Assembly (NCBI GenBank): GCA_965178125.1
Contig: OZ237745.1
Location: 806,001 to 870,000 of the forward strand
DNA from: Bilabrum cf. latius
Lineage: Eukaryota; Bigyra: Bicosoecida; Bigyra; Bicosoecida
Direction of reading: 5' to 3'
Length of the DNA: 64,000 nt
Positions 58,901 through 64,000 of the stretch are shown here, piece after piece. Each line of letters begins with the position of its first letter. Position 1 is the stretch's first letter. The position numbers and the translations under genes were made by a program. The notes under the pieces were generated by a model. That model was not told where the DNA came from. It did not search any database and saw only the letters and a list, made by a program, of their open reading frames with translations.

Positions 58901-59749
58901 TGCGGACGAGCGGGGAGCAGAGGACGTCTGCTCCCCAGATCGACTGGCGCCGCCGCCCGCGGACGGGTTGGGTGCGAAAGGCTGCCAAGCCGCGGCGCGC
59001 TGCCGCTGCTGTCTCCCGCCACCACCCGACGCCCGCCCCGGTGGTGGGAAGCCGGCGGCGCCTGCTTGCTCCTCGCCGCTGCCCACACCGTGCCCCGCAC
59101 GATCGGAGCGAGGAGGAGAGGCTCTCGAGGGGCTCGGGGTGAGGGCAGCGGCTCGCGCCGCCCGAGCAGCTGCCTGCGATCTTGGTCGCAAGGCAGGGGC
59201 CTGCTGCGCGACGACTGGCGGGCGCGAGCGAGGGGGTGCGCCTTCGGGCTGCGCTTGCGAACAACCAGCCGCAGCCACAGATACGCCGCGCCTTACGCCC
59301 GGTGCCATTCGGCCTTGAGGGCTCCCGGCCGGCACCCTTGGACGCTAGGATGGGCTGCTCGCGGTGCCGCCGACCCCCGTCGCCGTCAGTGCAAGCCCGG
59401 ACGCGTCCCCTCCTTGACGGCCCCACACATCGTGCGATGTCTGCCGCGAACCTTGCCGTCGCGAACTGCCCCTGTCATGGCGGCGGGCCGATCGGGTGCT
59501 GCGATTCCTGGTTCTGGTAGGAATCATGGGGGAGACTGCCCTTCTCGATCCCCGTTCGGCACTAGAGCGCTCACCAACGAATCGTTGTGATCTTCTCGAC
59601 ACCATGCCACTGTCGGGGTTCCTTGATGCAACGGGTGATCCCGCGCCCGGTGCGCCGGCGCTTTGCGCAGAGCCAGGCCGAGACAGGACCGCGTGCGAGC
59701 CAGCCCGGCCCAAGGTGCTCCTGCGGCTGCCGGGGCCCCTGCTACTCAT
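55916..59749 (-). CDS. long, mostly disordered protein
   Basis: A frame of 1277 aa from ATG 59749 (MSSRGPGSRRSTL) to TGA 55916-55918 is joined through TAG codons at 59345, 58328, 57596, 56945 and others. The frame is open further, to an ATG at 59923, so the start is uncertain. Most of it is Ser/Gly/Ala/Arg-rich. Ordered islands are the helix SIEDFNALEQQQAALDKRAA with IQKQRQEREKYARLGLMGVA, the segment PTPIENPFAQYRIRQERELE, a C-terminal helix (RALSKGELRRAIRRVIEESK) after which comes an Asp run, and an acidic Ala-rich end. These helices could be interaction motifs, but no family is recognised. It is convergent with cyclase copy B (98 nt) and divergent from the BTB gene. Confidence 0.6.
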
Positions 59750-60039
59750 GAAGCAATTCGAGCGCGGCACTATCGGTATCGAGTTCGGTTGAAACGAGCA
59801 CGTACGCTGTTTCGAGCCGTTCGTCGCCCGTCCGTCCTCAGCGCAACGAAGGTTCGTTGAGGGTTCCTCGCAGCAAAGCTTCGCTGCGGGCGGCGCATTC
59901 GCGTGGACCTGCCCGTCGCACATTCGCTATTTGGACTTCGGAACGGTAGCAGCCGCCTGCGTTTTGAGCACACGCGCCAGGAGCGATTGCGGCGACGCAC
60001 CGCGACGCACCACCCGCGGTGGTCGATATAAGCTGGATT

Positions 60040-60059
60040 GGCGCTGGCGAAACAGCGCC
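60040..60059 (+). promoter_or_regulatory. hairpin just upstream of the BTB-TLDc start codon
   Basis: GGCGCTG (60040-60046) and CAGCGCC (60053-60059) form a perfect 7-bp stem with a GCGAAA loop, ending four bases before ATG 60064. If it lies in the transcribed leader it could slow scanning ribosomes. Its function is inferred from position only. Confidence 0.4.
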
Positions 60060-60063
60060 GGCC

Positions 60064-61782
60064 ATGAGTTCAGATTCCAGTGGAATTTCCGCAGAAGACT
60101 TGGCCATTCTAAAGGCAGAGGCGGCAGCCTGGCGGCGAATGTGTGCCGTGCAAGTGCAGGCAGCCACGGTGCCGAGCACAGCAGCCGCCGCCGCCGGATC
60201 CTCCGCTCCCGCGACGTCCCGCCCGAGCTCTACTTCAACCGCCGACGTCGTCACCGTCAACGTTGGTGGCAAGCTATTTACCACAACCAGATCCACCCTG
60301 TGCCATTTCGAGGGGTCCAGGCTGGAGGCGATGTTCTCGGGGCGCTGGGACGCTTCGATGCCCAGAGACAGAGCAGGAAACCCGTTCATTGATCGCGACC
60401 CGGAGTTCTTCGGCGTCATTCTCAACATGCTTCGCGATTTTGACGCGGCGGGCGGGTCTTTCGCCAGCCAGGCCCAGGAAGAGGCGGCCGCGGCTGCCTC
60501 GCTGCTGCACCACCGGGCGGCGAGCGGCCCGGCGAGCGGCCCGGCGGCGGCGGCGGCGGAGCTCTTCGCCTCTTCCCCCGGTGGAGAGGAAGCACCAAGG
60601 TCGTCGTCCCACCGGCTGCCGCTCCCCGAGACTTTCTTTGAAACGGTCGCTCCGACCGGCGAGGCGGGCGCCCCGCCGGACGGAGCGGGAGCAGGATCCG
60701 AAGAAGAGGACCGCCGGGACCGCCGCCCCGATTCCTCCGGGCTCGGGTTTGGGGAGGAGGAGGGCGCGTCCGTGACGATCGACGTGCCCCCGGAGGAGCG
60801 CGGGCGGTTCGTTCGCGAGCTCGATTGGTACCACCTGACCGAGCACGTCTACGGCTCCCCGTTCCCCTCGAGCAACGTGCTGAGCAGGGACGCCCGACTC
60901 CAGCTGTTCCACATGTTTGACGAAACAGCGCACGCCGGGGAGCAGTGGGAGCTGCTGTACCAGGCGAGCGCGCACGGACTGACCCCGGGTGCGTTCCACG
61001 GCCGGTGCGACGACGAAAGCGTGGGCCCGACGGTCGTGCTCATCCGCACGGAGTTGGACTGCGTGTTTGGGGGCTACTATGACGGCTCCTGGTCGCCCGC
61101 TCGTCACACCAACCTGGCAAAGTCCAGGTCGTTTCTGTTCATCTTTGAGACGCTGCGCGGGTCTTGCGCCCACAAGCTGCGGGTGGACGCGGACCCCGCC
61201 GGCAAGCCGCTCGTGAGCCAAGACCCGGGGTTTGGGCCGCTCTTCGGGGTCTACGTCCCCCAAAAGCGGCCGTCTGTGTGGGGTGCGGCCGGCGACCGCC
61301 GCGCAGGGTACCGCCGCGACGCCGGCGAGTGGCAGCAGCAGCAGCAGCAGCAGCAGCACGCCGGCGGAGGCGGGACCGGGCCCGCGGGGCCGGCTGGCGG
61401 CGTCGGGCCGCCGCGGGCCGATGTTCGAGGCGGGGCCGGCGGCATTGGAGGGGACCACCAACGGGGGGGGGAGGAGGAGGATGCGGGGGAGGGAATCCTT
61501 GTCGGTGGCGACGAGGACGAGGAGCCGATGCAAATCAAGAACGCAATCTGCGCGATTCACAGCGTGAACCCGAAGATAGGGTTTGCGACGCTCGGCACGC
61601 CAGGCTGCCCGTACGAGTCTCCGCCAGGCTGGACCGACTGCAGGCACATCACTGGAACCGCGTCTGGCCAGTTTACCATCCAGGAGATTGAGGTGTTCGC
61701 GGTGCGCGGGACTCTTGCAAGGAAAGCGCAGGGATCTGACGAGGGAAGCCCCGGTAGCGTCGTCGTCGACGACGGGAGATGA
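60064..61782 (+). CDS. BTB (T1-type) and TLDc domain protein
   Basis: The 572-aa protein starts at ATG 60064 and ends in TGA. A potassium-channel-tetramerisation-type BTB domain lies at residues about 60-125 (VVTVNVGGKLFTTTRSTL; FIDRDPEFFGVILNMLRD). A TLDc-like domain follows at about 275-375 and resumes at about 480-550: WELLYQASAHGLTPGAFHGR, CVFGGYYDGSW and SFLFIFETLRG, with an inserted Gln/Gly-rich linker that includes eight consecutive CAG codons. The end (SGQFTIQEIEVFAVRG) matches the last strand of TLDc. BTB domains of this type often bind Cullin 3, and TLDc domains occur in oxidation-resistance and V-ATPase-binding proteins; the combined role is unknown. Unlike its neighbours the gene contains no in-frame TAG and is very GC-rich. 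Confidence 0.85.
   Translation: MSSDSSGISAEDLAILKAEAAAWRRMCAVQVQAATVPSTAAAAAGSSAPATSRPSSTSTADVVTVNVGGKLFTTTRSTLCHFEGSRLEAMFSGRWDASMPRDRAGNPFIDRDPEFFGVILNMLRDFDAAGGSFASQAQEEAAAAASLLHHRAASGPASGPAAAAAELFASSPGGEEAPRSSSHRLPLPETFFETVAPTGEAGAPPDGAGAGSEEEDRRDRRPDSSGLGFGEEEGASVTIDVPPEERGRFVRELDWYHLTEHVYGSPFPSSNVLSRDARLQLFHMFDETAHAGEQWELLYQASAHGLTPGAFHGRCDDESVGPTVVLIRTELDCVFGGYYDGSWSPARHTNLAKSRSFLFIFETLRGSCAHKLRVDADPAGKPLVSQDPGFGPLFGVYVPQKRPSVWGAAGDRRAGYRRDAGEWQQQQQQQQHAGGGGTGPAGPAGGVGPPRADVRGGAGGIGGDHQRGGEEEDAGEGILVGGDEDEEPMQIKNAICAIHSVNPKIGFATLGTPGCPYESPPGWTDCRHITGTASGQFTIQEIEVFAVRGTLARKAQGSDEGSPGSVVVDDGR
61332..61358. repeat. CAG triplet run
   Basis: A run of about eight CAG codons encodes polyglutamine in the linker inside the BTB-TLDc protein. 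Confidence 0.85.
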
Positions 61783-61989
61783 ACCCACCATCCTCCTCGC
61801 AGAGGGGTTCGCAGAGGGACTCAGTGGAAGCCAATGCAGCGTCGTCATCACTGGTAGGACTCGGGAGATAAACCTGCTTGTTTGGCGCGCGCTGCGTGTT
61901 GCCATGTGCAGCAGTGGTGGTAGGTTGCATGCGTTTAGGATTCCAGACAAAGGAACCGTATTGTTTCGATTTCCTCGAATAATCTTTCA

Positions 61990-64000
61990 ATGCTAAACTA
62001 GTGTCATCAAGAGAAGCATCGCGATTCGCCTGGAGCCGCCGCTGGAGCTACCGCTCGAGCCAGCAAATCCGGAGCTGCCGCCGGAGCCGCCTTCGAAGGG
62101 TGCGTCAGGACGGGCTGCTTCCGGGCGGTAGACGACGAGTCGGCCGAGGGCAGGCTGCACAGCAGCCTGCCCATGCGCGCCCTCCGGGTCGTGTACATCT
62201 GCTGCGCCGCCAAGAAGAGGAACCAGGAGGGGCGCATCGAGGACGGGATGCAGTGGCTGGAGTCTCGCGGCCTGCTGGTGTCTGGCGGAGGCGGCCTCGG
62301 CCACAAGGCGGGCCGCTGGGATTCGAGCACGCGAGGCAAAGGCAAAGGGAAAGGGAAAGGCAAGGGGAAGGCCGGCAGGGGCGGCGGCAGGGGCAGCAGC
62401 AGCACCGGCGGCCTGCAGAGGCCCCGCCTCTGCGTCGTGACGCACGCGAGCGACCCCGATCGCATGCTCACGCACTCGCACGGATTCCTGGCAGTGGGGA
62501 ACGAGAGGCTCTTCGATGGCGACGGGCACGGTGTCAGCTGCTGCAAGATGGGCAACGACTACGCGGAGGCCCAGGAGGCCGCGACGGCGGCGGCCGCCAG
62601 GACAAGGGCCGGCGCGATGCCCCTCGCCCCCGACCAGAGCAAGGCCAGCGGCGATCATCACGATGCAACGAGCGAGGTGCTCGCGGGCCTGGTCGGGTTC
62701 ATGAAGCTTCGCCTGCGGGGGCTCACCAAGTCGACAGGGCCGTTCAGGGCCATGGTGGACAGGATGCAGGGCCTGGTGGCACCAGAGCAGGCCGGCGGTG
62801 CGGAAGAGGACGCCGGCCGGGCGGAGAAGCGGCACGTGCTGGTCCTTGCCGCCCTGCAAATCGCGGGGATCAAGGACGGAGGCAGCTGCCCTAGCTGCCC
62901 CGCTCGAATCGCAGACGCGCTGGAGCGGGCCGAGAGAGCGGCGCCGGCCGGCAGCTTCGCCGAGGGAAGAAGGGTGGACGTGCTCAGGCCCATCGTGGGC
63001 GGAAACGCGCAGCCGTACGAGGCTCTGCAGCAGAAGGTCAAAGGCTCCTCGGGCAAGACCAACCGCCTCGCAGGGGACTGGATGTCACCGGGCGGGATCA
63101 AGGTGAAGGTCTTCAGGCGGGTCCTCCGCTTCTTCCTGCTCGGGGGAAGCGGGCCGAGCGAGGGGTCCCAGGGAGGTGCCGGCTCCGCCGCCCCCGGCAC
63201 TGGGGCCAGCAGGGCACGCGTCCTGGACCAGAAGCAACTCCTGGCGAGCCGCGCGTACGTGGACTTCGAGGACCCCTGGGCGCAAGACGGGGCCACGAGC
63301 CACAAGATCAGCTCGGTGTCGTGCTTCGACGCACGCGTCCTGGGGTCATCGCTGGAGCTCGAGCTGGAGGCGGAGGCGGAGGCGGAGGCGGCCGGACCCA
63401 GCTCCAGCTCCAGCTCCAGCTCCAGCTCCAGCTCCAGCTCCAGCTCGAGCGGATCTGTCGAGCCGGAGGAGCTGTCGGTCAGGGAGATACTCGGCCGGCT
63501 GGGCGACGAACCAGCGGGCGCAGACGACCGCGAGCCGGACCGGCTGGTGTGGTCGGCCAACATGATGCACACGAGGCTGCCCCACCCGGATGCCGCCAGT
63601 TTCTGGGAAGCGAAGGTTCCCTGCGTCTTCCTGCAGCTGGACAGCAGCGTCGCGGGCGTGTGGGCCGTCACCCGCAAGCAGAGCGGGCGGACGGCAGCGC
63701 CGGCAGGGGGGTTGGCGGCGGGGGCGGGGGCCGCCGCAGCAGCAGCAGGGCCGGCACCTTCGGCATCATCGTCGGCATCTTCTTCGGCAGCGCGTTCGGT
63801 CATCCCGCTGCCGCCAGAGGTGCCTGGCCGCGAGGGCATTCCTCTCGCACCGGCCTGCCGGCCTAGCGTGCAGCGCAACATCAACCGCATCGTGCTGGCC
63901 TGCGCGGCGACCAACCGCCGCTAGGTGCAGCAGCTGCTCGTGGTGCGGCTGCCGGACGGGTCGCGCGCGCTCCTCGCCGTGGCCATGGGCACGCGGGTCG
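61990..64000 (+). CDS. uncharacterised protein, 3' end beyond the window
   Basis: The frame starts at ATG 61990 (MLN-Q-CHQEKH, with TAG at 61999-62001) and is open to the window end through TAG 63922-63924, so at least 670 residues. An alternative start is the ATG at 62173. The N-terminal part has MRALRVVYICCAAKKRNQEG and MQWLESRGLLVSGG, then a KGKGKG stretch, cysteine pairs (SCPSCPARI), a segment KVKVFRRVLRFFLLGG, a polyserine run and the block PSVQRNINRIVLACAATNRR with VQQLLVVRLPDGSRALLAVA. The alternation of ordered blocks and low-complexity linkers suggests one large protein. I do not recognise a family. Confidence 0.6.
63400..63446. repeat. AGCTCC hexamer tandem repeat
   Basis: About eight copies of AGCTCC encode a run of serine in the last gene. 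On the other strand the same tract would read as Glu-Leu, which creates a long spurious open frame. Confidence 0.9.

Noticed and set aside
60274-61950. 558-codon minus-strand open frame opposite the BTB-TLDc gene
   Set aside because: It is antisense to two recognised domains and has no domain-like sequence of its own.
62658-63914. 418-codon minus-strand open frame at the right end
   Set aside because: It is low complexity, includes the Glu-Leu reading of the AGCTCC repeat, and is antisense to the better-supported plus frame.
272-64000. Interpreting the TAG-split genes as pseudogenes or sequencing errors
   Set aside because: The interruptions are TAG rather than TAA, TGA or frameshifts; the frames are otherwise intact; the pattern affects housekeeping genes such as APC1, G-beta and NAA30 alike; and both cyclase copies stay open.
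272-64000. UAG read as Glu, Leu or Tyr
   Set aside because: The PB1 site in NBR1 (YQD-x-DSD) alone would fit Glu, and one NAA30 site fits several residues, but SQDGK in G-beta, LQSRAQF in GH27, HWACQ in ankyrin and the APC1 site point specifically to Gln.
1-64000. A suppressor tRNA-Gln(CUA) or any other tRNA gene in the window
   Set aside because: I scanned for B-box-like GGTTCGANNCC on both strands; the hits seen (for example near 24262 and 43545) lie in genes and lack the paired arms of a tRNA. A covariance-model search would be decisive.
1-64000. Bacterial, organellar or viral origin of the window
   Set aside because: Spliceosomal introns and eukaryote-only complexes (APC/C, NatC, G-beta, NBR1) rule out a prokaryotic or organellar contig, and no viral hallmark gene was found.

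Overview
This is a GC-rich, gene-dense piece of a eukaryotic nuclear genome. It has spliceosomal GT-AG introns, mostly about 46-112 nt with two of about 340-365 nt, and families found only in eukaryotes: the APC/C subunit APC1, the NatC catalytic subunit NAA30, NBR1, a heterotrimeric G-protein beta subunit and the nucleolar protein EBP2. The lineage cannot be fixed from this window. The gene set, including an EF-hand coiled-coil protein that looks flagella-associated and two-domain membrane cyclases, suits a free-living protist or alga.

The most important observation is the genetic code. Almost every gene looks broken into pieces by in-frame TAG codons, yet the pieces lie in one frame and join into complete, conserved proteins. 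Where a TAG falls on a conserved column the expected residue is usually glutamine: the invariant S-Q-D-G-K of G-beta (19912-19914), the N-terminal helix of G-beta, GH27, APC1, an ankyrin repeat, NAA30 and a beta-helix protein. I therefore read UAG as Gln, as in NCBI translation table 15. All 22 gene ends I could place use TGA. I saw no TAA used either as a stop or inside a gene.

Layout: 0-9 kb holds an unknown 902-aa protein (-), EBP2 (+), a secreted GH27 alpha-galactosidase-like enzyme (-) and an EF-hand coiled-coil protein (-). 9-20 kb holds an NBR1-type autophagy receptor (+), a histidine acid phosphatase (+), a TTC39/IML2-like protein (-) and G-beta (-). 20-26 kb holds a degenerate RNase III protein (+) and a long coiled-coil/LRR protein (-). 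26.5-32 kb holds two-domain class III cyclase copy A (-). 32-41 kb holds a small BLOC-1-like coiled-coil protein (+), an unknown protein (-), a secreted parallel beta-helix protein (-), a four-TM protein (+) and a TM2-domain locus with an unresolved 3' end (-). 41-50 kb holds an ankyrin protein (+), NAA30 (-) and APC1 (+). 51-56 kb holds cyclase copy B (+), an inverted duplicate of copy A. 56-64 kb holds a long disordered protein (-), a BTB-TLDc protein (+) and an unknown protein that runs off the window (+).

The genes do not form one pathway. They are independent housekeeping and signalling genes on both strands with short spacers. The two cyclases and G-beta could share a signalling system, but proximity alone does not show it.
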